DNA of 64,000 bases. Source: Vogesella sp. LIG4. GTDB lineage: Bacteria; Pseudomonadota; Gammaproteobacteria; Burkholderiales; Chromobacteriaceae. The notes under the pieces are model-generated. The model was not told the origin of the DNA, did not search any database, and was given only the letters and a program-made list of their open reading frames with translations. The stretch is from the NCBI RefSeq assembly GCF_900090205.1, contig NZ_LT607802.1:777846-841845 (forward strand). The letters are read 5' to 3'. Positions 35,804-46,281 of the stretch are shown here, piece by piece. The position numbers and the translations under genes were made by a program. Numbering within the stretch: position 1 is the stretch's first letter; every line of letters begins with the position of its first letter.

Positions 35804-35927
35804 TCACGATCTGCTGCGCATCGCGCGATACGGCGTTAACAACGTCTTCGAAATGCTCATTGACTCCATGTCAATTCTGCTTCCTCAGCCGTTTTCGCCT
35901 TGTCTCGCGCACGCTCGCGAGATCGTG
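35804..35927 (-). repeat. 124-bp MITE-like element, copy A
   Basis: Ends TCACGATCT and AGATCGTG(G). In reverse complement it aligns along its whole length with 46152-46275 (roughly 85-90% identical by eye). It sits in the fmt-def gap. No coding capacity. Confidence 0.8.
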
Positions 35928-35935
35928 GCCTTCCA

Positions 35936-36439
35936 TTACATGGTGTGCTTTTCGCGCTTCTTCATCTTGGTCTTGATGCGGTTCTGCTTCATCTCGGACA
36001 GGTATTCCACGAACACCTTGCCATCGAGGTGATCCACCTCGTGCTGCAGGCAGATCGCCAGCAGGCCGTCGGTTTCCAGCTCGAACGCCTTGCCGTTGCG
36101 ATCCTGCGCGCGCACCTTCACGCGCTCGGCACGGGTGACCTTGTCGTAGATGCCGGGCACCGACAGGCAGCCTTCCTCGTACACGGTCTCACCGTCCTTC
36201 ATCAGGAATTCCGGGTTGATGAATACGTAAGGCGCCGATTTGTCTTCGCTGATATCGATCACGATCAGGCGCTGGTGGAAATCCACCTGGGTGGCCGCCA
36301 GGCCGATGCCGCGCGCTTCGTACATGGTTTCGAACATGTCATCGACCTGCTTTTGCAGCGCAGCATCAAAAACTTCCACCGGCTTGGCTACCTTGTGCAG
36401 GCGCGGATCGGGATAATGGAGGATATTAAGTAATGCCAT
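35936..36439 (-). CDS. def: Peptide deformylase
   Basis: 167 residues from [20 protein letters not shown]. Three active-site motifs are present: [18 protein letters not shown] (metal Cys) and [11 protein letters not shown] (HExxH). Removes the N-formyl group from nascent proteins. Divergent from the LysM gene; the stop is 9 bp from the repeat element. Confidence 0.97.
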   Translation of the reverse strand: MALLNILHYPDPRLHKVAKPVEVFDAALQKQVDDMFETMYEARGIGLAATQVDFHQRLIVIDISEDKSAPYVFINPEFLMKDGETVYEEGCLSVPGIYDKVTRAERVKVRAQDRNGKAFELETDGLLAICLQHEVDHLDGKVFVEYLSEMKQNRIKTKMKKREKHTM

Positions 36440-36550
36440 AATCAAAACCGTTTCAGTTGAGAGATGCCGACAGGGCTGTCAATAATGTTGTCAGCATCCG
36501 GTGGTATGCGTTTTCCGTCCAGTGCCGGCTACAGATGGGGTCACTTTCAG

Positions 36551-37573
36551 ATGTTCAAACCTATTATATCTCTTGTCCTGGCTGTTGGCCTGTCCGCCCC
36601 GGCGCTGGCCGATACCCTGCAACTGCGCGCCGACGCGCCGCAACGCTACGTGGTGAAGAAGGGCGACACCCTGTGGGACATCTCCGGCAAGTACCTGAAG
36701 TCGCCGTGGAAGTGGCCGCAGCTGTGGCGCATGAACCGCGAAGAAATCAAGAACCCGCACTGGATCTACCCCGGTGACGTGCTGTACCTGGAATACGTGA
36801 ATGGCCGTCCGGTACTGCGCATCGGCAGCAACCGCACGGTGAAACTGTCGCCGCAGGTGCGCAGCACGCAGCTGGACGAGGCCATCACCATGATTCCGGC
36901 CAAGGTGATCGAACCCTTCCTCAAGCGCCCGCTGCTGGTGGATGACGAAGCCGCCTACGAAAAATCGCCGCGCATCGTCGCCACCCAGGAAAACCGCGTG
37001 ATCCTGTCCACCATGGACCCGGCCTACGCTACCGGCATCACCAGCGGCGGCACCTGGCAGGCCTACCGCCTGGGCCGCCCGGTGATCGACCCGGACACCA
37101 AGGAAGTGCTGGGCCGCGAAGCGGTGTACGGCGGCGACCTGCAGGTACGCAAGCTGGCCGAGGTATCCACCCTGGAGGTGGCCAATGTCGAGGAAGAGAT
37201 CCTGATCGGCGACCACCTGGCGCACAAGAACGAGAAGGAAGTGCAGCAGTACATTCCGCACGAGCCGCCGGCCGAGCTGAAGGGCAAGATCGTGCAGAGC
37301 GTCAGCGGCGTCAACGAAATCGGCCAGCTGTACAGCGTGGTGATCAACCGCGGCCAGCGCGAGGGGGTGGAAGTCGGCCACGTGTTCGGCATCTACCGCG
37401 CGCCCAAGATCGTCAGCGTCGAAAACGAAGGCAAGAAGCAGGATCTGGCGATGCCGACAGAAAAAATCGGCAATATGATCGTCTACCGCGTGTTTCAGAA
37501 GGCCTCCTACGCGCTGGTGATGAACACCAGCCAGCCGGTATTCGTCGGTGACAAGGTAGCCGCACCGGAATGA
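36551..37573 (+). CDS. Exported LysM-domain protein
   Basis: 340 residues from MFKPIISLVLAVGLSAPALA, a signal peptide cut near ALA-D. One LysM module follows (YVVKKGDTLWDISGKYL, about 32-80), expected to bind peptidoglycan. The remaining 250 residues have no motif I know, but the family regularly lies upstream of dprA in betaproteobacteria. The stop overlaps the dprA start (ATGA). Start chosen for the signal peptide. Confidence 0.9.
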   Translation: MFKPIISLVLAVGLSAPALADTLQLRADAPQRYVVKKGDTLWDISGKYLKSPWKWPQLWRMNREEIKNPHWIYPGDVLYLEYVNGRPVLRIGSNRTVKLSPQVRSTQLDEAITMIPAKVIEPFLKRPLLVDDEAAYEKSPRIVATQENRVILSTMDPAYATGITSGGTWQAYRLGRPVIDPDTKEVLGREAVYGGDLQVRKLAEVSTLEVANVEEEILIGDHLAHKNEKEVQQYIPHEPPAELKGKIVQSVSGVNEIGQLYSVVINRGQREGVEVGHVFGIYRAPKIVSVENEGKKQDLAMPTEKIGNMIVYRVFQKASYALVMNTSQPVFVGDKVAAPE

Positions 37574-38700
37574 GCGACAGCCTGCTGCAGTGGGCCACGC
37601 TGGCGCTGTCGCCCGGCGTAGGCCCGCAACGTTTCCTGCAGCTGATTCAACGCTTCGGCAGCGCCGCCGCCGCACTGGCGGCCAGGCCGGCACAGCTGGA
37701 AGGCATTCTGGAACGCGATATCGCCGAACAGCTGGGCGGCGAACTGGCGCAGCAGGCCGCCACGGCGGCGCTGGCCTGGGCCGAGGCCGACAACTGCCAG
37801 CTCGTCACCCTGCTCGATAACGACTACCCCACCCAGCTGGCCGAAGCCGGCGCCCCGCCGGCACTGCTGTTCGCCCGCGGCCGGCGCGAGCTGCTGGCCG
37901 CCCCGATGATTGCCATCGTCGGCAGCCGCAACTCCACACCGCAGGGCGACGACAACGCCCGCAGCTTCGCCCGCAACCTTGCGGCCAACGGCTACAGCAT
38001 CGTCAGCGGCCTGGCCGAAGGCATAGACGCCGCCGCGCACCAGGGCGCCCTGGAGCAGCCGGCCGGCACCGTGGCGGTGATCGGCACCGGCATCGACCGC
38101 ATCTACCCGGCGCGCAACCGCGAGCTGGCGCACCAGATCGCCAGCCAGGGGCTGATCCTGTCCGAGTTTCCGCTGGGCACACCACCCGCCGCGCAGAATT
38201 TTCCGCGCCGCAACCGCATCATCGCCGGCCTGGCCCGCGGCTGCCTGGTGGTGGAGGCCACGCCGCAGAGCGGCTCGCTGATCACCGCGCGGCTGGCGCT
38301 GGAGGCCGGGCGCGAGGTGATGGCCATCCCCGGCTCCATCCACAACCCGCAGGCACGCGGCTGCCACAAGCTGATCAAGGACGGCGCCAGGCTGGTGGAA
38401 ACCGTGGACGACGTGCTGGACGAGGTTGGCCGCATCGCCGCCGGCCGCCACCCATCCGCCAAAACCAGGCGAGCCGGCGCCAGCGCAGAATCCCGCCAGG
38501 AACAAGGCGCCGCACAGCCGCCGCTGCTGGCTGCCATGGGCTTCGATCCGGTGGATGCCGACACCCTTGCCGGCCGCCTCGGGTTGACGCCGGGGGAGGT
38601 TTACGCGATGCTGCTGGAGCTTGAAATACAGGGCCTTGTTGACAGCATGCCCGGCGGACGCTACCAACGGCGCGCCGGTGTTGGCGATGCGGCCCGCTAA
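37570..38700 (+). CDS. dprA: DNA-processing protein DprA
   Basis: 376 residues, MSDSLLQWATLALSPGVGPQ. N-terminal SAM-like region, a Rossmann core (MIAIVGSRNSTPQGD; VSGLAEGIDAAAHQGAL; PRRNRIIAGLARG) and a C-terminal winged helix (TLAGRLGLTPGEVYAMLLEL). In natural transformation it loads RecA on incoming single-stranded DNA. It is directly relevant to the repeated 10-mer of this window and carries two exact copies (37980 and 38425). Translationally coupled to the LysM gene. Confidence 0.96.
   Translation: MSDSLLQWATLALSPGVGPQRFLQLIQRFGSAAAALAARPAQLEGILERDIAEQLGGELAQQAATAALAWAEADNCQLVTLLDNDYPTQLAEAGAPPALLFARGRRELLAAPMIAIVGSRNSTPQGDDNARSFARNLAANGYSIVSGLAEGIDAAAHQGALEQPAGTVAVIGTGIDRIYPARNRELAHQIASQGLILSEFPLGTPPAAQNFPRRNRIIAGLARGCLVVEATPQSGSLITARLALEAGREVMAIPGSIHNPQARGCHKLIKDGARLVETVDDVLDEVGRIAAGRHPSAKTRRAGASAESRQEQGAAQPPLLAAMGFDPVDADTLAGRLGLTPGEVYAMLLELEIQGLVDSMPGGRYQRRAGVGDAAR
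37980..37989 (+). repeat. Uptake-like 10-mer, in dprA
   Basis: Exact copy, coding (NLAANGYS). Confidence 0.75.
38425..38434 (-). repeat. Uptake-like 10-mer, in dprA
   Basis: Exact copy, minus strand, coding; second of two in dprA. Confidence 0.75.
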
Positions 38701-38717
38701 CCGGTTGATTCACCTGA

Positions 38718-39176
38718 ATGTTTGATGTCCTTGCCTACCTGCTGGAAGAGTTCAGCGACCCAGACAGCTGCCCCGCACATGATGACCTGGGCCGCCAGCT
38801 GGCCGCTGCCGGTTTCGAAAACGACGAAATCAGCAATGCGCTGGAATGGCTGGAAGGTCTGCACAGCATCAACGAGGGAGCGTACCAGGGCGCCAACGAC
38901 GGCAGCGGCATGCGCGTGTTCCACGATGAGGAAGTCGAACGCCTGCCCACCGAGGTACGCGGCCTGATCCTGTTCCTGGAAGACAACGGCGCCCTGTCGC
39001 CGGCACAGCGCGAGATGCTGATCGACCGCCTGCTGGCGCTGCCGGACGACGAAATCGCGCTGCCCACCGCCAAACTGGCGGCACTGATGGTGCTCTGGGC
39101 GCAACGCGCCGAGCTGCCGGTGCTGATTGGCGAGGACCTGCTCACCGCGCTGCACGGTGAACCCACCATGCAATGA
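38718..39176 (+). CDS. smg: Smg/DUF494 protein
   Basis: 152 residues, MFDVLAYLLEEFSDPDSCPA, acidic and helical, the usual Smg length. Role unknown; conserved next to dprA and topA in beta- and gammaproteobacteria. 17 bp after dprA. Followed by a terminator at 39220. Confidence 0.93.
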   Translation: MFDVLAYLLEEFSDPDSCPAHDDLGRQLAAAGFENDEISNALEWLEGLHSINEGAYQGANDGSGMRVFHDEEVERLPTEVRGLILFLEDNGALSPAQREMLIDRLLALPDDEIALPTAKLAALMVLWAQRAELPVLIGEDLLTALHGEPTMQ

Positions 39177-39219
39177 GCCGCTGCGCCGGCCCCGGCCGGC
39201 AGCAGTGCATGTCAGCAGA

Positions 39220-39251
39220 CAAGAGCGCCCGACTTGCGCTCTTGTTTTGTT
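39220..39251 (+). terminator. Terminator after smg
   Basis: CAAGAGCGC / GCGCTCTTG, 9-bp arms with a 7-base loop, followed by TTTTGTTT. Confidence 0.85.
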
Positions 39252-39308
39252 TGATGAATACACAATATTGTCGTCCTGACCTACGGGACCTCTGCAGAAA
39301 CGATCCAC

Positions 39309-41606
<2,298 letters not shown>

Positions 41607-41626
41607 TGCGGCCAACGTTGGCCGCA
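41607..41626. repeat. Inverted pair of the 10-mer after topA
   Basis: The same perfect 20-bp palindrome as at 7143, starting at the base after the topA stop codon and followed by the topA terminator. Confidence 0.85.
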
Positions 41627-41647
41627 AGCTGCCAGCCCGCCTGATCG

Positions 41648-41672
41648 AACCGCCCCATGGGGCGGTTTTTTC
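41648..41672 (+). terminator. Terminator after topA
   Basis: AACCGCCCCATGGGGCGGTT followed by TTTT, 41 bp past the topA stop and 21 bp past the 10-mer palindrome. Confidence 0.9.
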
Positions 41673-41719
41673 CTGCCCGCTTTTGCGCTGGCATCCGCCG
41701 GGGCACGGGCTATGATTCA

Positions 41720-41876
41720 GCCAAGGGGATCAGTCGGAGACTCAATGCGTGAAGTGCATGCGGAGCGATGATCGCGCTCCATTCCCGACGGGTTCCCTGC
41801 CGTACGCCGCCGTTTGGCGGCGTTTCGCATTGGCGCGCGCCGCCCATTGCCGGCGAGCCAGTGGAGTAGCCGCATC
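41720..41876 (+). promoter_or_regulatory. Possible structured leader before the 125-residue membrane protein
   Basis: Contains hairpin GGAGCG-ATGAT-CGCGCTCC (about 41761-41779), then a GC hairpin CGCCGCC-GTTT-GGCGGCG followed by TTTC. The arrangement resembles a leader with a weak terminator, but it matches no riboswitch class I can name. Confidence 0.3.
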
Positions 41877-42254
41877 ATGCCAAACAGCCAATTCTTCTTC
41901 GTGGGCGCCAGCGTGCTCAGCGTGATGTTCAGCCTGGACCAGGCCTGGCCCATGCTGTCGTTTTCGCTGCTGGTGATGTTCACCGGCCTCTGGCGTGCCG
42001 ACCTGGAACAGATCGCCGACATGGCACCCAGCACGCTGGCGCTGTTCCTCGCCAGAACGGAACTGCCGCTGCTGCCGCTGGAGCGCTTCAAGGGCCACGA
42101 TCTGCTGTACTACCAGGCGGGCTATCCGGTGTACCGCGTGCTGCGCGCCGGCGGCCATGAATGGGAGCTGGTAAAAGAGCCGCCCCGCCTGGAGCTTGGC
42201 GGTGACTACATCCGCGTCTACCCCGGGCTGCTGTATCGCCGCCGCGATCGCTAA
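41877..42254 (+). CDS. Small membrane protein of unknown function
   Basis: 125 residues from MPNSQFFFVGASVLSVMFSL. One or two hydrophobic segments (about 5-38), then a soluble C-terminal part ending VYPGLLYRRRDR. No family recognised. An upstream in-frame start at 41814 would add 21 residues from inside the possible leader and is disfavoured. 42 bp before the next membrane protein, so perhaps an operon. Confidence 0.6.
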   Translation: MPNSQFFFVGASVLSVMFSLDQAWPMLSFSLLVMFTGLWRADLEQIADMAPSTLALFLARTELPLLPLERFKGHDLLYYQAGYPVYRVLRAGGHEWELVKEPPRLELGGDYIRVYPGLLYRRRDR

Positions 42255-42296
42255 GCTGAAGCCGTATAATTGGTCGTCATTCTCGCAAAGACGGCC

Positions 42297-43046
42297 ATGC
42301 TTCTCGCTCTCAAGCTGATCCTGGTACCGGGCCTGCTGTATGCGCTGGCCCAAAGCGGCAAATGGTGGGGGCAATATATCGCCGGCAGGCTGGCGGCCCT
42401 GCCCTGGGTGGCCGGCCCGATACTCGCCATTCTGGCACTGGAGCAGGGCCAGCACTTTGCCGCCCAGGCCGCCACCATGTCCGTGGCCTCCGTTGCCGCA
42501 TCGGAAGCCTTCAACCTCGGCTATGCCCGCAGCAGCCAGCACGGCTGGCCGCTCGCCACCCTTTCCGGCGTGTTGCTGTGGTCGGCAACCGCCAGCCTGC
42601 TTCCCGGCATAGGGCCGCAGCTGGGCCTTGCGATAGCCGTTGCGCTGCTGGCCAGCTACCTGAACAGCCGGCTGCTACCGGCCATCGATACCCTGCCTGC
42701 CCCGGCTGCCAGCCGGCAAGGCGCCGTGGGCTTGCGCTTGCTGGCGGGTGCCGGCCTGACCCTGCTGACCAGCACGATAGCTGCACATGCCGGGCCGCAG
42801 TGGGGCGGTATTTTTGCCGTATTCCCGCTACTGGGCTGCCTGCTGGCCATCGAGATACATCGTTACCAGAACCGCCATGCCGTCACCGCGCTGCTGCGCG
42901 GCATGTGCCTGGGTCGGCCGGCCTTCATTGCCTTCTGCAGCGTGCTGGCCTTGTGCCTGGGGCGCACGGGCATCTGGCCCAGCTTCCTGCTTGCCACGCT
43001 GGCTTGCCTGGCCTGCAGCGAACTACAGCGTCGCCTGCTGCGCTGA
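42297..43046 (+). CDS. Multi-pass membrane protein of unknown function
   Basis: 249 residues from MLLALKLILVPGLLYALAQS, about seven to eight hydrophobic helices with few charged residues. The pattern (VAGPILAILALEQGQHFAA; GGIFAVFPLLGCLLAIEIHR) resembles small permease-like or LrgB-like proteins, but I cannot assign it. Convergent with dgkA, 5 bp apart. Start ATG at 42297 chosen over an upstream GTG-like frame. Confidence 0.65.
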   Translation: MLLALKLILVPGLLYALAQSGKWWGQYIAGRLAALPWVAGPILAILALEQGQHFAAQAATMSVASVAASEAFNLGYARSSQHGWPLATLSGVLLWSATASLLPGIGPQLGLAIAVALLASYLNSRLLPAIDTLPAPAASRQGAVGLRLLAGAGLTLLTSTIAAHAGPQWGGIFAVFPLLGCLLAIEIHRYQNRHAVTALLRGMCLGRPAFIAFCSVLALCLGRTGIWPSFLLATLACLACSELQRRLLR

Positions 43047-43051
43047 CGCGC

Positions 43052-43435
43052 TCAGAAAAACACCACCAGCCCCCACATGGCCGCCAGGTTGAGCAGCCCC
43101 AGCAGCTGGGCGGCGCTACCCATGTCCTTCGCCCGCTTGGCCAGCGGATGGCGTTCCAGCGAGGTGTGGTCCACCGCTGCCTCGATGGCGGAATTCAGCA
43201 GCTCGATGACCAGCGTGGCCAGCGAGGCAGCCACCAGCAGCGCCTTGCCCATGCCGCTGGTAGGCGCAGCAAAGATCGCCAGCGGGATCAGCAGCAGCGC
43301 CAGCAGGGTGAGCTGGCGGAAGGCATCCTCGTGGCGCAGCGCAGCGCGCAGGCCGTCCAGCGAGTAGCCCAGGGCGTTGATCAGCCGGGTCAGACCGGTC
43401 TTGCCCTTGAACGGGCTTTCCTTGTGAAGCGTCAT
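43052..43435 (-). CDS. dgkA: Diacylglycerol kinase DgkA
   Basis: 127 residues, MTLHKESPFKGKTGLTRLIN. Three membrane helices and the catalytic signature ELLNSAIEAAVDHTS with the conserved Glu and Asn are present. Recycles diacylglycerol from phospholipid-consuming envelope reactions. Downstream of gshB with the second 53-bp hairpin element between them. Confidence 0.95.
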   Translation of the reverse strand: MTLHKESPFKGKTGLTRLINALGYSLDGLRAALRHEDAFRQLTLLALLLIPLAIFAAPTSGMGKALLVAASLATLVIELLNSAIEAAVDHTSLERHPLAKRAKDMGSAAQLLGLLNLAAMWGLVVFF

Positions 43436-43537
43436 GGTGTTCCTGTCACGTGAATGGCCGCCGGCCCTGGCCGGCTCTGCACGGTGAGCGATTGTACGCG
43501 ACAGACGGCATTGTCATCACGCGGGTCGGCGCAGGCT

Positions 43538-43590
43538 GCAGCCTTCCCGTTTACAAAACAAAGACCTTTCGCTTTGCGAAAGGTCTTTGT
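43538..43590 (-). repeat. 53-bp hairpin element, copy 2
   Basis: Reverse-oriented copy of 28466-28518. Stem ACAAAGACCTTTCG / CGAAAGGTCTTTGT and tail TTTTGTAAACGGGAAGGCTG on the minus strand. The stem keeps pairing although one pair differs from copy 1. Confidence 0.65.
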
Positions 43591-43591
43591 T
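43553..43591 (-). terminator. Terminator after gshB
   Basis: 15-bp stem with a 5-base loop and TTTTGT on the minus strand, 43 bp past the gshB stop. Formed by the 53-bp element. Confidence 0.8.
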
Positions 43592-43633
43592 TACTCGGGG
43601 CGGCACAGGCCGCCCCTTGTCCATGCCACTACG

Positions 43634-44593
43634 TCACTCCGCCGCCGGGCGCTCCACCGCACGCTCCAGCGCATCGATGAACAAGGCGGCAACATTGATG
43701 CCGCTCTGGTCCATGATCTCGCGGAAGCAGGTGGGGCTGGTAACGTTGACCTCGGTGAGGTAGTTGCCGATCACGTCCAGCCCGGCCAGCAGGATGCCGC
43801 GGCGCTTGAGCTCCGGTGCCAGCGCCAGTGCGATCTCGCGGTCGCGCTCGGACAGCGGGCGTGCTTCGCCACGGCCGCCGGCAGCCAGGTTGCCACGGGT
43901 TTCACCGGCCTGCGGAATACGTGCCAGGCAGTAGTCCACCGGTTCGCCGTCGATCACCAGCACGCGCTTGTCGCCGTGGCGGATCTCCGGGATGTAGCGC
44001 TGCGCCATCACCGTGCGCGTGCCGTAGTGGCTGACGGTTTCGATGATCACGTTCAGGTTGGGGTCGTCCGGGGTGACGCGGAAGATGCCGCTGCCGCCCA
44101 TGCCGTCCAGCGGCTTGAGGATGGCATCCTGGTGCTGGCGGATGAAACGCTTGAGGCGGTCCGGACGCGAGGTCACCATGGTCGGTGCGATCTGCTCCTC
44201 GAAGTTGAGGATGGCCAGCTTCTCGTTGAAGTCGCGCAGCGCCTGGCCACGGTTGAACACACGGGCGCCCTGTGCCTCGGCCTGGGTAAGCAGCTGGGTG
44301 GCGTACAGGTATTCCAGGTCGAACGGCGGGTCCTTGCGCATCACGATGGCAGAAAAGTTCTGCAGTGCCTGCGCCTGCAGCGTGCCCTTGCGGAACCAGT
44401 CCTTGTCCTTGCTGCCGGTGAGGTGCACCGGCACCGCCTCCGCCAGGATGCGCCCGCCTTCCACGTACAGGTCACCGGCCTCGCAGAACCAGATGCCGTG
44501 GCTGCGCTTGGCTGCCTCCTCCATCATGGCGTAGGTGGTGTCCTTGTACAGCTTGAAGTGTTCCAGCGGGTCGGCGATGAACAGGATGTGCAT
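43634..44593 (-). CDS. gshB: Glutathione synthetase
   Basis: 319 residues, [23 protein letters not shown]-grasp enzyme: [17 protein letters not shown], the glycine-rich loop [14 protein letters not shown] and the metal site in [13 protein letters not shown] are clear. Joins glycine to gamma-glutamylcysteine. Follows gshA by 30 bp holding a 10-mer copy, so the two steps of glutathione synthesis form one operon. Confidence 0.96.
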   Translation of the reverse strand: MHILFIADPLEHFKLYKDTTYAMMEEAAKRSHGIWFCEAGDLYVEGGRILAEAVPVHLTGSKDKDWFRKGTLQAQALQNFSAIVMRKDPPFDLEYLYATQLLTQAEAQGARVFNRGQALRDFNEKLAILNFEEQIAPTMVTSRPDRLKRFIRQHQDAILKPLDGMGGSGIFRVTPDDPNLNVIIETVSHYGTRTVMAQRYIPEIRHGDKRVLVIDGEPVDYCLARIPQAGETRGNLAAGGRGEARPLSERDREIALALAPELKRRGILLAGLDVIGNYLTEVNVTSPTCFREIMDQSGINVAALFIDALERAVERPAAE

Positions 44594-44610
44594 TGCGTTT
44601 TTTCCTTAGG

Positions 44611-44620
44611 GTTGGCCGCA
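44611..44620 (-). repeat. Uptake-like 10-mer, gshA-gshB gap
   Basis: Exact copy in the 30-bp gap of the glutathione operon. Confidence 0.8.
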
Positions 44621-44623
44621 GCC

Positions 44624-45904
44624 TCAGGCGTCCGGGTCGGTGGCTTCCAGTTCCAGCGAGGCGGCCAGCAGCGCCAGCCGCGCGATCACGCCGTAAGCAT
44701 AGAAGCGGTTCGGCGGTGCATCCGGGCCTGCCTGACGATCCGGCAGACAGGGCTTCTCGAACGACAGCGGCACGAAGTGCATGCCCGGCGCGTTGAGGTT
44801 CTCGTCCACGCCGCGGCCGGTGTGCACGCGGTAGAAGCCGCCGGTCACGTAGCGGTCCATCATGTAGATCACCGGCTCGGCCACCGCCTCGTTGATCGAT
44901 TCGAAGGTGTACACGCCTTCCTGCACGATCACCTCGGATACTTCCAGCCCTTCCTTCACCACCGACATCTTGTTGCGCGCCTTGCGGTTGAGGCCGATCA
45001 CCTCTTCCGGCTTCTTCACGCTCATCACGCCCATGCCGTAGGTGCCGGCATCGGCTTTCACGATCACGTAGGGCTCATGGTCGATGCCGTACTCGCGGTA
45101 CTTGGCGCGAGTGCGCGCCAGCACGCTTTCCACCTTGGCGGCCAGTTCGTCCTCGCCCTGGCGGGAGTGGAAATCCATCCCGGTGGCGGTGCTGTAGTAG
45201 GGGTTGATCAGCCACGGGTCGATGGAGATCAGCGAGGCGAAATCATCCGCCACCTTGTCGTAGGCAGCGAAATGGTTGCTCTTGCGCCGCACCGCCCAGC
45301 CGCCATGCAGCGGCGGCAGCAGGTTCTGCTCCAGGTTTTTCAGGATGTCCGGAATGCCGCCGGACAGATCATTGTTCAGCAGCACGATGCAGGGGCTGAA
45401 ACCGTCGGCCAGCACCAGGCGGTTGCCGCGGCGCTCCAGCGGCTCCAGGGTGATCACCGCGCCATTGGCGGCGGTGAGCTGGGTCGGCGCGGTAACTTCC
45501 GGGTTCAGCGAACCCAGGCGCACCTTGAGGCCGGCCTGCTCGAAGATGTGCACCAGCGCCGCCACGTTCTGCAGGTAGAAGCTGTTGCGGGTGTGGTTCT
45601 CCGGAATCACCAGGATGTTGCGCGCTTCCGGGCAGACGCGATCCACCGCGCTCTGCGCCGCCTGCACTGCCAGCGGCAGGAATTCCGGGTTCAGGTTGTT
45701 ATGCCCGCCCGGAAACAGGTTCATGTCCACCGGTGCCAGCTTGAAGCCGCTGTTGCGCAGGTCCACCGAGCCGTAGAACGGCACGGCATGGTTGTGCCAC
45801 TGGCTGCGGAACCAGTGTTCGATATGCGGCTGCGCAGCCAGGATGCGGCTTTCCAGCTCGCGTAGCGGGCCGGTCAGTGCGGTGGTGAGATGCGGTACGG
45901 TCAT
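44624..45904 (-). CDS. gshA: Glutamate-cysteine ligase, proteobacterial third type
   Basis: 426 residues from MTVPHLTTALTGPLRELESR. The sequence (HAVPFYGSVDLRNSGFKLAP; PENHTRNSFYLQNVAALVHI; VKADAGTYGMGVMSVKKPEE) is the ATP-grasp-like GshA found in betaproteobacteria and Acidithiobacillus, unrelated to E. coli GshA. Catalyses the first step of glutathione synthesis. Upstream codons in the open frame run into a 10-mer copy and are rejected. Preceded by AGAAAGGG as ribosome site. Confidence 0.93.
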   Translation of the reverse strand: MTVPHLTTALTGPLRELESRILAAQPHIEHWFRSQWHNHAVPFYGSVDLRNSGFKLAPVDMNLFPGGHNNLNPEFLPLAVQAAQSAVDRVCPEARNILVIPENHTRNSFYLQNVAALVHIFEQAGLKVRLGSLNPEVTAPTQLTAANGAVITLEPLERRGNRLVLADGFSPCIVLLNNDLSGGIPDILKNLEQNLLPPLHGGWAVRRKSNHFAAYDKVADDFASLISIDPWLINPYYSTATGMDFHSRQGEDELAAKVESVLARTRAKYREYGIDHEPYVIVKADAGTYGMGVMSVKKPEEVIGLNRKARNKMSVVKEGLEVSEVIVQEGVYTFESINEAVAEPVIYMMDRYVTGGFYRVHTGRGVDENLNAPGMHFVPLSFEKPCLPDRQAGPDAPPNRFYAYGVIARLALLAASLELEATDPDA

Positions 45905-45972
45905 GTTGCCCTTTCTGCCGAGGGAATTCGCAATCCATGCATGGTGGGGACGCTCCCGGCCAGATTCAAGCC

Positions 45973-45982
45973 TGCGGCCAAC
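45973..45982 (+). repeat. Uptake-like 10-mer, upstream of gshA
   Basis: Exact copy 68 bp upstream of the gshA start. Confidence 0.8.
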
Positions 45983-46101
45983 ATGGAAATAGAACAGCGT
46001 GTTTCTTGCAAGATTAGCAAACCACGCCTTGCCTGGCTGCAACAGTAATCAGACGACGACAAGCAGCATACGTTCGACCTTTGACCGTGCAGGCAGCCAC
46101 A

Positions 46102-46129
46102 AAAAAACCCGGCCGGTGCCGGGTTTTTT
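46102..46129. terminator. Hairpin terminator between the PfkB kinase region and gshA
   Basis: AAAAAACCCGGC / GCCGGGTTTTTT, 12-bp arms with a 4-base loop. It sits upstream of gshA with no obvious plus-strand gene, so its role is unclear. Confidence 0.75.
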
Positions 46130-46151
46130 CATGCAGTGGTTCAGCGCGTGC

Positions 46152-46275
46152 TCACGATCTAGCGAGCTAGGGCGAGACAAGGCGAAAACGGCTAAGGAAG
46201 CGGAATTGACATGAAGTCAATGAGCATTCCGAAGACGTTTTCAACGCCGTATCGCCGACGCGCAGCAGATCGTGA
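46152..46275 (+). repeat. 124-bp MITE-like element, copy B
   Basis: Terminal inverted repeats TCACGATCT and AGATCGTGA. The interior contains the nested pairing TTGAC-ATGA-AGTCAA and AAAACG..CGTTTT, so the single strand can fold on itself. Homologous along its length to 35804-35927. It ends 7 bp from the PfkB kinase stop. Confidence 0.8.
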
Positions 46276-46281
46276 AAGCGC

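Noticed and set aside
44727..44755. Imperfect palindrome in gshA encoding LPDRQAG
   Set aside because: Considered as a small in-frame palindromic insertion, but the arms are poorly matched and the length of GshA is normal.
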